Assembly (NCBI RefSeq): GCF_022347685.1
Contig: NZ_JAKRGF010000002.1
Coordinates: 62,001 to 126,000, forward strand
Reading direction: 5' to 3'
DNA: 64,000 nucleotides
Source: Thalassobius sp. Cn5-15
Lineage (GTDB): Bacteria; Pseudomonadota; Alphaproteobacteria; Rhodobacterales; Rhodobacteraceae
The translations under genes were made by a program, and so were the position numbers. A model generated the notes under the pieces. It did not search any database. It was not told the origin of the DNA and was given only the letters and a program-made list of their open reading frames with translations. Below are positions 9,476-18,277 of this stretch, in pieces. Positions within the stretch are counted from its first letter, which is position 1. The number at the start of each line of letters is the position of its first letter.

Positions 9476-10399
9476 ATGACCCTTAAGACAACTCTTTCCG
9501 CTCTGGCCCTCGTGGCAGCCACCCCGGCGCTGGCCGATTGTGGCAGTGTCACCTTCTCTGATGTGGGCTGGACCGACATCACCGCCACCACCGCAGCCAC
9601 CACCGTGGTGCTGGAAGCGATGGGCTATGAAACCGACATCAAGGTTCTGTCCGTTCCTGTGACCTACACCTCGCTGGCAAACGGTGACGTCGACGTATTC
9701 CTCGGCAACTGGATGCCAACGATGGAGGCAGACATCGCCCCCTACCGCGAGGCCGGCACCGTTGAGACCGTGCGCACCAACCTTGAAGGCGCGAAATACA
9801 CCCTCGCGGTGAACAAAGTGGCCGCAGAGCTGGGCATCAAGGATTTCGCCGACATCGCCAAGCACGCCGACGCGCTGGAAGGCAAGATCTACGGTATTGA
9901 GCCCGGCAACGACGGCAACCGTCTGATCCAATCGATGATTGATGGCGATTCCTTCGGCCTGAAGGCGTTCGAGGTTGCCGAAAGCTCCGAACAGGGGATG
10001 CTGGCACAGGTTGCGCGCGCCAGCAAAAAGGACGAACCGATCGTCTTCCTCGGCTGGGAACCTCACCCGATGAACGCCAACTTTGACATGTCTTACCTGA
10101 CTGGCGGCGACGATTTCTTCGGCCCAAATCTGGGCGGCGCAGTGGTCGACACCAACACCCGCGCTGGTTTCTCCACCGAATGCCCAAATCTGGGCAAGAT
10201 GCTGACGAACCTCGAATTTTCGCTGGCGATGGAAAACGAAATCATGGGCGCGATCCTGAACGACGGTGAAGCGGCCGATGACGCTGCCAAAGCCTGGCTG
10301 AAAGAAAACCCCGCCGCTTTCATGGGCTGGCTGGACGGCGTCACCACCAAAGACGGTGGCGATGCAGTTGCCGCCGTGAAGGCCTCGCTGGGTCTGTAA
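9476..10399 (+). CDS. choX: Choline ABC transporter, periplasmic binding protein
   Basis: 307 residues from ATG 9476, which has GGGAGG upstream and begins a signal peptide (cleavage after PALA, before DCGSVTF). The mature part matches the OpuAC/ChoX fold that captures choline through a box of aromatic residues; SDVGWTDITATT and VFLGNWMPTMEADI are typical. It works with ChoW and ChoV encoded downstream. A terminator between choX and choW probably makes the binding protein more abundant than the membrane parts. Controlled by BetI, as inferred from the operator. Confidence 0.93.
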   Translation: MTLKTTLSALALVAATPALADCGSVTFSDVGWTDITATTAATTVVLEAMGYETDIKVLSVPVTYTSLANGDVDVFLGNWMPTMEADIAPYREAGTVETVRTNLEGAKYTLAVNKVAAELGIKDFADIAKHADALEGKIYGIEPGNDGNRLIQSMIDGDSFGLKAFEVAESSEQGMLAQVARASKKDEPIVFLGWEPHPMNANFDMSYLTGGDDFFGPNLGGAVVDTNTRAGFSTECPNLGKMLTNLEFSLAMENEIMGAILNDGEAADDAAKAWLKENPAAFMGWLDGVTTKDGGDAVAAVKASLGL

Positions 10400-10408
10400 A
10401 AACATCCC

Positions 10409-10441
10409 AAAGCGCGCCGGACCTGTCTGGCGCGCTTTTTG
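10409..10441 (+). terminator. Intra-operon terminator after choX
   Basis: AGCGCGCC (10411-10418) pairs with GGCGCGCT (10429-10436), followed by TTTT. Located between the binding protein and permease genes of one importer, it probably gives partial read-through. Confidence 0.85.
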
Positions 10442-10514
10442 TCGGCTGCAAGGGGTGGCGCACAGCCGAGATCAGACGCGAACCTGATCAAACACTCACG
10501 GAATAGGGGGCCAT

Positions 10515-11345
10515 ATGAACTGGCTTGAAGAAAGCAAAATCCCCGTCGGCAAGTGGATTGCCGCAGGATTTGACTGGTTGACCGACACCTTCGGGGTGCT
10601 GTTCGACGCAATTGATGATTTTCTGAGCGACGGAATTGACGGATTCCTGTGGCTACTACAGGCACCGCCAGCGCTGATCGTCGTGGCCCTGTTTGCGGCC
10701 CTGACCTACTACCTGCAACGCAGCCTTGGTCGTGTGGCGCTGGTAATTGTCTGTTTCCTTTACGTCCTGAACCAAGGCTACTGGGAAGAAACCACCGAAA
10801 GCCTGACGCTGATCTTCTTTGCGGTGATTTTCTGTATGGGCGTTGGCGTGCCCATCGGGATTTACGCTGCCCATCGGCCCAAGTTTTTCAAGGCGATCCT
10901 GCCGGTTCTGGACATGATGCAGACGATTCCGACCTTTGTGTACCTGATCCCGATGATCGTATTGTTCGGCATCGGCATGGTGCCCGGTCTGGTCGCCACC
11001 TTTATCTTTGTTCTGCCTGCCCCGATCCGCCTGACCCAACTGGGCGTCAGTCAGGTACCGCGTGCGCTGACAGAGGCCGGCGAAGCCTTTGGCGCCACCC
11101 GCATGCAGATCCTGTGGAAGGTCGAACTGCCCTCTGCCTTCCCGCAGATCATGACCGGCCTGAACCAAACGATCATGCTGTCGCTGTCGATGGTGGTGAT
11201 TGCCGCGCTGGTCGGCGCGGACGGCCTTGGCGTGCCGGTAGTGCGCGCATTGAACACGGTGAATGCCTCCCTCGGCTTTGAAAGCGGACTGGTGATCGTC
11301 GCCGTGGCCATCGCCCTTGACCGTATGCTGCGAGTGGAGCGTTGA
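10515..11345 (+). CDS. choW: Choline ABC transporter, permease
   Basis: 276 residues with about six membrane segments and the binding-protein-dependent permease signature near GVSQVPRALTEAGEAFGATRMQILWKVELP (EAA loop that contacts the ATPase). It matches ProW/ChoW/OpuAB permeases for quaternary amines. AGGGGG precedes the ATG at 10515. It ends one base before choV starts, indicating translational coupling. Confidence 0.93.
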   Translation: MNWLEESKIPVGKWIAAGFDWLTDTFGVLFDAIDDFLSDGIDGFLWLLQAPPALIVVALFAALTYYLQRSLGRVALVIVCFLYVLNQGYWEETTESLTLIFFAVIFCMGVGVPIGIYAAHRPKFFKAILPVLDMMQTIPTFVYLIPMIVLFGIGMVPGLVATFIFVLPAPIRLTQLGVSQVPRALTEAGEAFGATRMQILWKVELPSAFPQIMTGLNQTIMLSLSMVVIAALVGADGLGVPVVRALNTVNASLGFESGLVIVAVAIALDRMLRVER

Positions 11346-11346
11346 T

Positions 11347-12366
11347 ATGACTGCTGTAACTTTTGACAATGTTTCCATCGTCTTCGGCGAAAAACCCGCC
11401 GAGGCGCTGCCCCTGATGGACCAGGGCCAGACGCGGGCAGAAATCCAGAACAGCTCCGGTCAGGTGCTGGGGGTGCACAACTGTTCGCTGACCGTGGATA
11501 AGGGCGAGATTCTGGTGCTCATGGGCCTCTCCGGCTCTGGCAAATCAACCTTGTTGCGGTCTGTAAACGGGCTGAACCCCGTGGTGCGTGGCAGCGTATC
11601 TGTGGCCACCGAAAACGGCATGGAAAACGTCACCCACGCCGACGCCAAAACCCTGCGCCACATCCGCCAACATTCGGTCGCGATGGTGTTCCAGCAGTTC
11701 GGCCTGCTGCCCTGGCGCAGCGTGCGGGAAAATGTCTGGCTGGGGTTGGAACTGGCCGGCATGTCCAAAGCCGAGCGGTGGGAAAAAACCAACGAACAGC
11801 TCGCCCTTGTGGGCCTGTCGGACTGGGCGGACCGCAAGGTATCTGATCTGTCAGGTGGCATGCAGCAGCGTGTGGGTCTGGCCCGTGCCTTCGTCACTGA
11901 CGCACCGATCCTGTTGATGGATGAACCGTTTTCGGCCCTTGATCCACTGATCCGCACACGTCTGCAGGACGAACTGCTGGAACTGCAGGAAAAGCTGAAC
12001 CGCACCATCATCTTCGTCAGTCACGATCTGGATGAAGCGTTCAAAATCGGCAACCGGATCGCGATCATGGAGGGCGGACGCATCGTGCAATGCGGCACGC
12101 CGCAGCAGATCTTCAGCAATCCGGCGACGGACTATGTTGCTGATTTTGTTGCCCATATGAACCCGCTGGGGGTTCTGTGCGCCCGCGATGTTCTGGAACC
12201 CGCCACAGGCAATCACAGCGCCACATTGACTGCGGATGCCGATATCCGCGAGGTGATGATGCTGTCACAGACAGGTCCGGTTGCGGTGACAGAAAACGGT
12301 CAGGTGATCGGTCAGGCCACACCGCAGACGGTGCTGCAGAAACTGCTGGATCCGCGCGGCGCCTGA
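11347..12366 (+). CDS. choV: Choline ABC transporter, ATP-binding protein
   Basis: 339 residues from ATG 11347, one base after the choW stop. Walker A GLSGSGKST, signature LSGGMQQRVGLARAF and Walker B ILLMDEPFSALD are all intact. The C-terminal about 80 residues form a short CBS-like extension as in ProV/ChoV. It energises choline import by ChoXW. A strong terminator follows at 12392. Confidence 0.94.
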   Translation: MTAVTFDNVSIVFGEKPAEALPLMDQGQTRAEIQNSSGQVLGVHNCSLTVDKGEILVLMGLSGSGKSTLLRSVNGLNPVVRGSVSVATENGMENVTHADAKTLRHIRQHSVAMVFQQFGLLPWRSVRENVWLGLELAGMSKAERWEKTNEQLALVGLSDWADRKVSDLSGGMQQRVGLARAFVTDAPILLMDEPFSALDPLIRTRLQDELLELQEKLNRTIIFVSHDLDEAFKIGNRIAIMEGGRIVQCGTPQQIFSNPATDYVADFVAHMNPLGVLCARDVLEPATGNHSATLTADADIREVMMLSQTGPVAVTENGQVIGQATPQTVLQKLLDPRGA

Positions 12367-12391
12367 TCACGTATCCCTCCGCTAAAACTAC

Positions 12392-12421
12392 AGAAAGCGC
12401 CCAATGCGGGCGCTTTCTTTA
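12392..12421 (+). terminator. Terminator of choXWV operon
   Basis: AGAAAGCGCCC (12392-12402) pairs with GGGCGCTTTCT (12408-12418) over a five-base loop, then TT. The stem is perfect over 11 bp and could also serve the convergent argO-like gene. Confidence 0.9.
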
Positions 12422-12438
12422 TATCTAAATTCCTGCGT

Positions 12439-13038
12439 TCAGCCGCCAGCCAGCAACGAATAGGCGATAAACCACATCAACAGCGCAATCCCTGCATCCA
12501 GCACCTGCCACGCCCGCGGTCGCGCAAACAGCGGCCCCAGCAACCGCGCGCCGTATCCCAGCGAGAAGAAGAACACAAAACTGGCCGCCGACGCCCCGAT
12601 GGCAAAGCTGGTGCGATCCTCATACTGCGCGGCGATGGACCCCAGTAGGACAACAGTGTCCAGATAGACGTGCGGATTGGCCCAAGTGAACAGCAGGCAG
12701 GTCAACAGCGCCGCGCCGAGGCTGATCCCATGCCCCTCCCCCTGCTCCATCACGGCCCCACCACGCCAGGCGCTTTGCGCCGAGCGCGCGCCGTAAACGA
12801 TCAGAAACGCCGCGCCACCATAGCGCATCACCGGCTCAAACCACGGCAGTGCCTCTGCCAGATTACCGAAACCTGCAACGCCCACATTGATCAGCAGTGC
12901 ATCACTACAGGCGCAAAACAGCACCAACGGCAACACATGCTGCCGCAGCAGCCCCTGCCGTAGCACGAAAGCGTTCTGCGCCCCGATCGCCACAATCAGC
13001 GACAGTGACAGGCCGAAGCCCGCGATCAGCGTCGTCAT
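12439..13038 (-). CDS. argO: LysE/ArgO family amino acid exporter
   Basis: 199 residues from ATG 13038 (MTTLIAGFGLSLSLIVAIG), preferred over an upstream frame start because it begins the first membrane helix and AAAGGAC lies upstream. GAQNAFVLRQGL is the LysE-family signature and about six helices follow. Family members export arginine or lysine. It is divergent from an ArgP-type regulator, the standard arrangement of argO and argP or lysE and lysG, which supports basic amino acid export. The exact substrate is inferred. Confidence 0.85.
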   Translation of the reverse strand: MTTLIAGFGLSLSLIVAIGAQNAFVLRQGLLRQHVLPLVLFCACSDALLINVGVAGFGNLAEALPWFEPVMRYGGAAFLIVYGARSAQSAWRGGAVMEQGEGHGISLGAALLTCLLFTWANPHVYLDTVVLLGSIAAQYEDRTSFAIGASAASFVFFFSLGYGARLLGPLFARPRAWQVLDAGIALLMWFIAYSLLAGG

Positions 13039-13140
13039 ATCCACTATCAGTCCGTCCTTTGCTTTCGTGCTGCACTTGTGACTAAGGGGGCAGGCTGATT
13101 TAATCAAATTAAAGAAACTATCATAGGATTAGAAATTCTA

Positions 13141-14028
13141 ATGCTTGACTACAGCCAGCTGGAAACCCTCGCCACCGTTCTGCGCCTGGGCAGTTTTGAG
13201 GCGGCCGCGCAGCACCTGCACGTCACCCAATCTGCTGTCTCCCAGCGCATTCGTCAGCTAGAGGAACGCATTGGCGCCCCACTGGTGCAACGCGGCAGCC
13301 CCTGTGTGGGCACGGAAACTGGCAAACGGTTGGCGAGGCACGCGCAGGAAGTGGCCTTGATGGAAGCGCGCGTCACTGGCGCCCAGCCTGATCCACTGGC
13401 CCGGCTGCGGATTGCGGTGAATGCCGACAGCCTGGGCACGTGGGTGCTGGAGGCATTAGCCGAGGTGCCCGATCAGCTGTACGAGATTATCGTCGACGAT
13501 CAGGACCATTCCAGCGACTGGCTGCGTCGGGGCGAGGTGAGCGCCGCAATCACCGCCCAAGAGCGCCCTCCGCAAGGATGCAACTCGATTCCGCTGGGTG
13601 TGATGGTTTATGTGGCCTCTGCCAGCCCCGAATTCATGCGGAAATACCTGCCCCAGCCTGTGGATAAGTCATCTCTAGAGGCCGCTCCGATGCTAGTTTT
13701 CAACAAAAAAGATACTTTGCAAGATGTTTGGATAAAAAGGAATTTTGGACTTATCCACAGCAAAAGGTCACACACAATTCCATCCACAGAGGGTTTCGTC
13801 ACCGCAGCACGTCTTGGGTTGGGTTGGGGCATGAATCCACAGGTACTTGTGGATGAATTTCTGGCCGATGGCCGCCTTGTTCGGCTTGTGGAAAACAGCG
13901 ACCTGCTGGTGCCATTATTTTGGCAGTCCCCCCGGCACCTCTCCGACAGCTTAGCGCCAATCACTGAGGCAGTCCGCCGTGTATCAGCAGAGAGATTACC
14001 CCCTATGGATACTTCTGTGGACAAGTAA
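13141..14028 (+). CDS. argP: ArgP/LysG-type LysR transcriptional regulator
   Basis: 295 residues. The N-terminal LysR helix-turn-helix spans LATVLRLGSFEAAAQHLHVTQSAVSQRIRQLEERIG. It presumably activates the divergent argO-like exporter in response to arginine or lysine. The E. coli homologue was also described as IciA, an inhibitor of chromosome initiation that binds oriC, a notable parallel because the DnaA-box cluster begins inside this gene. Codons from about 13655 to 13860 are AT-richer than the rest, encoding a Lys/Asn/Ser-rich stretch, as if the DNA there is constrained by another function. Confidence 0.85.
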   Translation: MLDYSQLETLATVLRLGSFEAAAQHLHVTQSAVSQRIRQLEERIGAPLVQRGSPCVGTETGKRLARHAQEVALMEARVTGAQPDPLARLRIAVNADSLGTWVLEALAEVPDQLYEIIVDDQDHSSDWLRRGEVSAAITAQERPPQGCNSIPLGVMVYVASASPEFMRKYLPQPVDKSSLEAAPMLVFNKKDTLQDVWIKRNFGLIHSKRSHTIPSTEGFVTAARLGLGWGMNPQVLVDEFLADGRLVRLVENSDLLVPLFWQSPRHLSDSLAPITEAVRRVSAERLPPMDTSVDK

Positions 14029-14228
14029 ACGTCGTTGCAAATACCTTATAAATAATAGTTATACATAATTTAACCACAGACTTATCCACAGCTGATTCAG
14101 GAGTTCAGCCAGAGAGGCGATGGGTGGAATTATCCACAACTTATCCACAGGTTTATCCACAATATATTTCAAGCTGGCAAAATTTATACAAAATATCACA
14201 GTGTCAAAAAAATTCTGACTGTGGATAA
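13659..14228. other. Candidate chromosomal replication origin (oriC)
   Basis: Seven perfect DnaA boxes (TTATCCACA or its complement) fall within 570 bp, with several one-mismatch copies, next to very AT-rich segments at about 14041-14075 and 14161-14212 that could unwind. Boxes at 14130, 14141 and 14153 are spaced about one helical turn apart in the same orientation. By composition fewer than one perfect box would be expected by chance in the whole window. The origin overlaps the 3' end of argP and extends into the argP-yebC gap. Three GANTC (CcrM-type) sites at 14094, 14406 and 14457 are nearby. dnaA, parAB, gidA and hemE are not in the window. Confidence 0.85.
14082..14161 (+). repeat. Core array of four same-strand DnaA boxes
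   Basis: TTATCCACA occurs at 14082-14090, 14130-14138, 14141-14149 and 14153-14161, with a near match TTAACCACA at 14070-14078. Further perfect boxes are at 13751-13759 (plus) and, inverted, at 13659-13667 and 14220-14228. Eight-of-nine matches occur at 13848, 13888 and 14016 on the minus strand. Confidence 0.9.
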
Positions 14229-14524
14229 GTCAGATGTCACGATGTTGGCACGGGACCTGCAGCTGATGAGCCTGCCGTGATATCGTCCATATGGGATAAA
14301 AATGCCCTAATTCAGCGCTGCAGACCAGCGGAAAACCTATGCGATGGGATTAAATCAGGGGGCGGAACGGCACGGGCTTCGCTGCTCAGTAATGAGCTAT
14401 GAAATGACTCTTTTGGATAGGAAGAGCGCTACTTATGAACCATATAAAACTTAATAGAGTCAAAAAGACATGAAATTCAAACACCCTTCCCTGCCAAAAT
14501 CGCCCCTCAGATCGCGCAAAATAC
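14229..14524. other. Non-coding remainder of the argP-yebC gap
   Basis: About 300 bp with no gene visible. It holds two GANTC sites (14406, 14457) and is moderately AT-rich. It may be part of the origin or contain a promoter, but no further DnaA box was seen. Confidence 0.5.
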
Positions 14525-14552
14525 AAAACGGCGCCCGATTGGACGCCGTTTT
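14525..14552. terminator. Symmetrical terminator downstream of yebC
   Basis: AAAACGGCG (14525-14533) and CGCCGTTTT (14544-14552) form a stem with A and T runs on each side, so it can work in both directions. It lies 47 bp after the yebC stop and would also shield the origin from transcription. Confidence 0.85.
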
Positions 14553-14598
14553 GATCTGAGAGATCACTTCTAGGGCCGCACCAGCGGTTGAGAGAGGC

Positions 14599-15339
14599 TT
14601 AGAGCTGCTCCATCACCTCATCCGAGGCCTCGAAGTTGGTGGTCACGCGCTGCACGTCATCGTCGTCTTCCAGCGCGTCTACCAGCTTCATCAGCTTCTG
14701 CAAGCCTTCCAGATCCAGTTCGGTGGTGGTGGTGGGCTTCCACACCAGTTTGGTCGATTCAGATTCACCCAGCTCTGTTTCCAATGCGCCAGAGACCTCA
14801 TGCAGATCGCTGTCAGCGCAGTAGATCAGGTGTCCCTCTTCCGAACTTTCGACATCTTCTGCACCAGCCTCGATCGCGGCCATCATCACGGTGTCCGCAT
14901 CGCCCACGGCTGCAGAATACGACACCTCCCCCTTACGGTCGAACATGAACCCCACGGAGCCGGTTTCACCCAGATTACCGCCATTTTTGGTAAAGGTCGA
15001 ACGCACGGTGGATGCGGTACGGTTGCGGTTGTCGGTCATCGCCTCAACGATCACGGCCACACCGTTCGGACCGTAGCCCTCATAGCGGATTTCTTCGTAA
15101 TCATCGCCTTCACCGGCTGCCGACTTCTTGATCGCGCGGTCGATCACATCCTTGGGGACGGATTGGCTCTTGGCTTCTTTGACCGCCAGACGCAGGCGCG
15201 GGTTCTTGTCGGGATCAGGGTCGCCCATTTTTGCGGCGACAGTGATTTCTTTCGACAATTTGGAAAACAGTTTAGACCGCGCGGCATCCTGACGGCCTTT
15301 GCGGTGCTGAATGTTTGCCCATTTTGAGTGGCCAGCCAT
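14599..15339 (-). CDS. yebC: YebC/PmpR family regulatory or translation factor
   Basis: 246 residues. The opening [20 protein letters not shown] is the invariant YebC N-terminus, and [21 protein letters not shown] and [13 protein letters not shown] are conserved blocks. Members are cytosolic three-domain proteins first described as DNA-binding regulators (PmpR) and, for some, as factors relieving ribosome stalling. An acidic segment ([10 protein letters not shown]) sits near the end. It lies alone on the minus strand next to the origin candidate. Confidence 0.95.
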   Translation of the reverse strand: MAGHSKWANIQHRKGRQDAARSKLFSKLSKEITVAAKMGDPDPDKNPRLRLAVKEAKSQSVPKDVIDRAIKKSAAGEGDDYEEIRYEGYGPNGVAVIVEAMTDNRNRTASTVRSTFTKNGGNLGETGSVGFMFDRKGEVSYSAAVGDADTVMMAAIEAGAEDVESSEEGHLIYCADSDLHEVSGALETELGESESTKLVWKPTTTTELDLEGLQKLMKLVDALEDDDDVQRVTTNFEASDEVMEQL

Positions 15340-15459
15340 GGCACCCTCCGTTCATGTAATCCTGTTTGTCCCGATCTATAAAGGAGCGTCGCAGGGGGCT
15401 GCAAGCCTGCCGCCTCTGTCAAAGAGGTGAAAACGCGGGTTTTCAGCCCGCTTGCAGGA

Positions 15460-17235
15460 TCACAGCGGCCAAATCACCGGAATAAGCGCCGAAGCCAGCA
15501 GCCCCATCGTGATGTTGAGCGGCACGCCGACCTTCAGAAAGTCGGTGAATTTATAACCGCCCGGGCCGTAAACCAGCATATTGGTCTGATAGCCAATAGG
15601 GGTGGCAAAACTGCAAGAGGCTGCGACCATCACCGCAATAACCAAGGGGCGCGCGTCCAATCCCATCACATCCGCCAGCCCGATAGCAATCGGCGTCACC
15701 ACCACTGCGACCGCGTTATTAGACACCATTTCCGTCAGCAGCGAGGTCAACAGGTAAATGGCCCAGACGATAAAGAAGGGCGGCAACTGCGTCAGATAGG
15801 GTGCGATGGCCTCAACAATCAAGGAGACAGCCCCGGTGTGCTGCAGTGAAGCGCCGATGGCCAACATGGCAAAGATCAGCGCCAGCAGGCGGCCTTCGAT
15901 AAAGGAAAACGCCTCATCACTGTCGATGCAACGACTGACCAGCACCACCGCCACACCGATGATCGACAAAAGCAGCAGTGGCGCAACCCCCAGCGCGGCA
16001 AGGCCGACGATGGCCAAAAGAGTTGCCACCGCCAGTGGCGCGTGACCACGGCGGAACGCCTTTACCGACGGGTGGGTCACGTCCACCATATCCATATCAG
16101 TGGCAAGGCGCTGGATGTCCTCCGGCGCGCCTTCCAGCAGCAGCGTATCGCCCACGCGCACCACCTGTTCGTCCAACTGACCGCTGATATTCTGATTCCG
16201 CCGGTGCAGAGCCAGCGGATAGACACCATAGCGACGGCGCAGACGCATGGATCCCAGCGCACGTCCGACCATTTTACAGCCCGGCGTGATCAGTACCTCC
16301 ACCGTTGATGTTTCCACCGCGCCCACCTGATCCAGTCGTTTCAGGCTTTTGTCACGCTGCAGCGACAACAATTCGGTCATCTGGGTGCGCAACACCACGC
16401 GGTCGCCGACCTGTAGCACCACATCCTTCATGTTGCGGCGCAGAGAGCTGTCCCCGCGCACCACGTCGATCAGGCGCACACCTTCACGTTTGAACAGCTG
16501 AACGCCGGTGACTTCGCGCCCGATCAGGTTCGATTCAGGGGGGATCACCGCCTCGGTAAAGAATTTCATCTTGGATTTGTCGGACAGCATCGTCGCCATT
16601 GTGGTGCGTTCTGGCAGCAGATGTCGACCAAAGAAATAGAGGTAGATCATCCCCCAGGCAACCAGCACAACTGCCAGCGGCGTAATCTCAAAAATACCAA
16701 ATCCTTCAAGACCTTGGGAACGCGCAACACCATCCACCAACAGGTTGGTCGAGGTGCCGATCAGCGTCAGCGTACCGCCAATGATCGCAGCATAGCTGAG
16801 CGGGATCAGCATTTTAGAGGCAGAAACACCCATTGTGCGGCCCAGCTGCACGAAGACAGGGATCATCACCACCACAACCGGTGTGTTGTTCATGATCGCA
16901 GACGCCAGCACGACAAAAACCATCAGAACTGCAATCGCCAGCTTTGGATTGGTGCGCCCTGCCCTGTCGGCCATATTCGTAAAGGCCGCCAACGCGCCAG
17001 TGCGCACAAGGGCCCCCATGACAATAAACATCGTCGCAATCGTCCACGGTGCGGGGTTTGACAGCACATTGAGCGCCAGATCATAAGGCAAAAGCCCCAT
17101 CGCCAAGAGCATCGCAACACCAAAGATTGCCACCACTTCGGTCGGGAAAATCTCTTTCATGAACAGGGCAAACATGCCCAGCACCACACAAAGGCTCAGC
17201 ACCGCCTGACCGGTCTGCGACAGTTCAATTAACGC
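15460..17235 (-). CDS. SLC13/DASS-type anion permease with two RCK-C domains
   Basis: 591 residues from ATG 17235 (AGGCG in front); the frame stays open to 17295. Membrane helices at both ends enclose a cytosolic section of about 200 residues holding two TrkA-C/RCK-C repeats (around LIGREVTGVQLFKREGVRLIDVVRGD and MVGRALGSMRLRRRYGVYPLALHR). The SLC13 signature-type segments are NNTPVVVVMIPVF with PLSYAAIIGGTLTLIGTSTNLLV, and MVSNNAVAVVVTPIAIGLA. Homologues carry sulfate, di- or tricarboxylates with Na+; the substrate cannot be fixed here. Monocistronic. Confidence 0.88.
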   Translation of the reverse strand, partial: ALIELSQTGQAVLSLCVVLGMFALFMKEIFPTEVVAIFGVAMLLAMGLLPYDLALNVLSNPAPWTIATMFIVMGALVRTGALAAFTNMADRAGRTNPKLAIAVLMVFVVLASAIMNNTPVVVVMIPVFVQLGRTMGVSASKMLIPLSYAAIIGGTLTLIGTSTNLLVDGVARSQGLEGFGIFEITPLAVVLVAWGMIYLYFFGRHLLPERTTMATMLSDKSKMKFFTEAVIPPESNLIGREVTGVQLFKREGVRLIDVVRGDSSLRRNMKDVVLQVGDRVVLRTQMTELLSLQRDKSLKRLDQVGAVETSTVEVLITPGCKMVGRALGSMRLRRRYGVYPLALHRRNQNISGQLDEQVVRVGDTLLLEGAPEDIQRLATDMDMVDVTHPSVKAFRRGHAPLAVATLLAIVGLAALGVAPLLLLSIIGVAVVLVSRCIDSDEAFSFIEGRLLALIFAMLAIGASLQHTGAVSLIVEAIAPYLTQLPPFFIVWAIYLLTSLLTEMVSNNAVAVVVTPIAIGLADVMGLDARPLVIAVMVAASCSFATPIGYQTNMLVYGPGGYKFTDFLKVGVPLNITMGLLASALIPVIWPL

Positions 17236-17386
17236 CATATGTTCGCCTGACATTTTTGTTTCGGGCAGTTTCCACCACCACGCGCCCAGCAACAAGGGCT
17301 TTGTGCGTTGAGGGATGACGGCACATAGGCCCCGTCACATCCATACCATAGCCAGAATCGCGCCAACTGCAGCGCTGGCGTGGCCC

Positions 17387-18208
17387 TTAAACGGGCGCAG
17401 GCCCCGCCTGTTCCAGACGGCCGCCATGACGCACCATCTTGACCAGTGTAGCCTTGCCAGTGCGGTCATCGGTTTCGACGTAAACGCCAGATAGCGTCGC
17501 TTCGCCCAATGCGGGGGTGAAACGGGATTTTGGCATGCCGGTCACAAAACGACGCATTGGCTCGGCTTTTTCCATTCCGATGACACTGTTGTAATCGCCG
17601 CACATGCCGGCGTCGGTCAAATAGGCCGTGCCTGCGGGCAGGATTTGCGCATCACCGGTGGGCACATGGGTGTGGGTGCCAACAACCACGCTGGCACGGC
17701 CATCGCAGTAGTGGCCCATGCCCATCTTCTCGCTTGTCGCTTCGCAGTGCATATCCACCAGTGCGGCCTGTACCGCACCGCCAAGGATATGCTGACGCAG
17801 CACCGCATCAACGGCGGAAAACGGGTCGTCAAAGGCGCGTTTCATGAACACATTGCCCAGAACCTGCGTCACCAGAATCTTGCGTCCGCGCCGATCGGAA
17901 AAGACACGGTGGCCGCGCCCCGGCGCACCTTTGGCGAAGTTCAGCGGGCGAATGATGCGCGGTTCACGTTCGATGAACTGCAACATGTCCTTCTGATCAA
18001 AGGCGTGATCGCCCAGCGTCAGGCAGTCCGCGCCCGCATCCAGCAGCGCCTTGGCGTGTTCCGCCGACAAGCCCATGCCATTGCTGGCGTTTTCGCCGTT
18101 CACCACAACAAAATCCAGCCGCCACGCGTCGCGCAGCTTGGGCAGGTTTTCCACCACGGCGCGCCGTCCGGCCCGCCCCATCACATCGCCTAGAAACAAT
18201 ATCTTCAT
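17387..18208 (-). CDS. YmdB family metallophosphoesterase (TIGR00282 type)
   Basis: 273 residues. The first metal-binding block is MKILFLGDVMGRAGRR, followed by VNGENASNGMGL, LGDHAFDQ, DMHCEATSEKMGMGHYCDGRASVVVGTHTHVPTGD. These are the conserved residues of the YmdB phosphoesterase family, whose Bacillus member hydrolyses 2',3'-cAMP and affects biofilm formation. The cellular substrate in alphaproteobacteria is unsettled. It is 69 bp downstream of the formyl-THF cyclo-ligase gene and likely in the mgtE transcript. Confidence 0.9.
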   Translation of the reverse strand: MKILFLGDVMGRAGRRAVVENLPKLRDAWRLDFVVVNGENASNGMGLSAEHAKALLDAGADCLTLGDHAFDQKDMLQFIEREPRIIRPLNFAKGAPGRGHRVFSDRRGRKILVTQVLGNVFMKRAFDDPFSAVDAVLRQHILGGAVQAALVDMHCEATSEKMGMGHYCDGRASVVVGTHTHVPTGDAQILPAGTAYLTDAGMCGDYNSVIGMEKAEPMRRFVTGMPKSRFTPALGEATLSGVYVETDDRTGKATLVKMVRHGGRLEQAGPAPV

Positions 18209-18277
18209 AAGCTATGGGATTAGGCGGCGCTGTCGCCTGTGGCAAGAGGGTTTGGCGGGTTTCGGGGGGCGCAACAC

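Noticed and set aside
9446-10405. 319-codon open frame antisense to choX
   Set aside because: Opposite a clear binding-protein gene; no signal, motif or ribosome binding site.
14033-14040. GTTGCAAA at the argP stop as a further ScfR operator
   Set aside because: A single imperfect octamer with no partner site, more easily explained by chance in AT-rich origin DNA.
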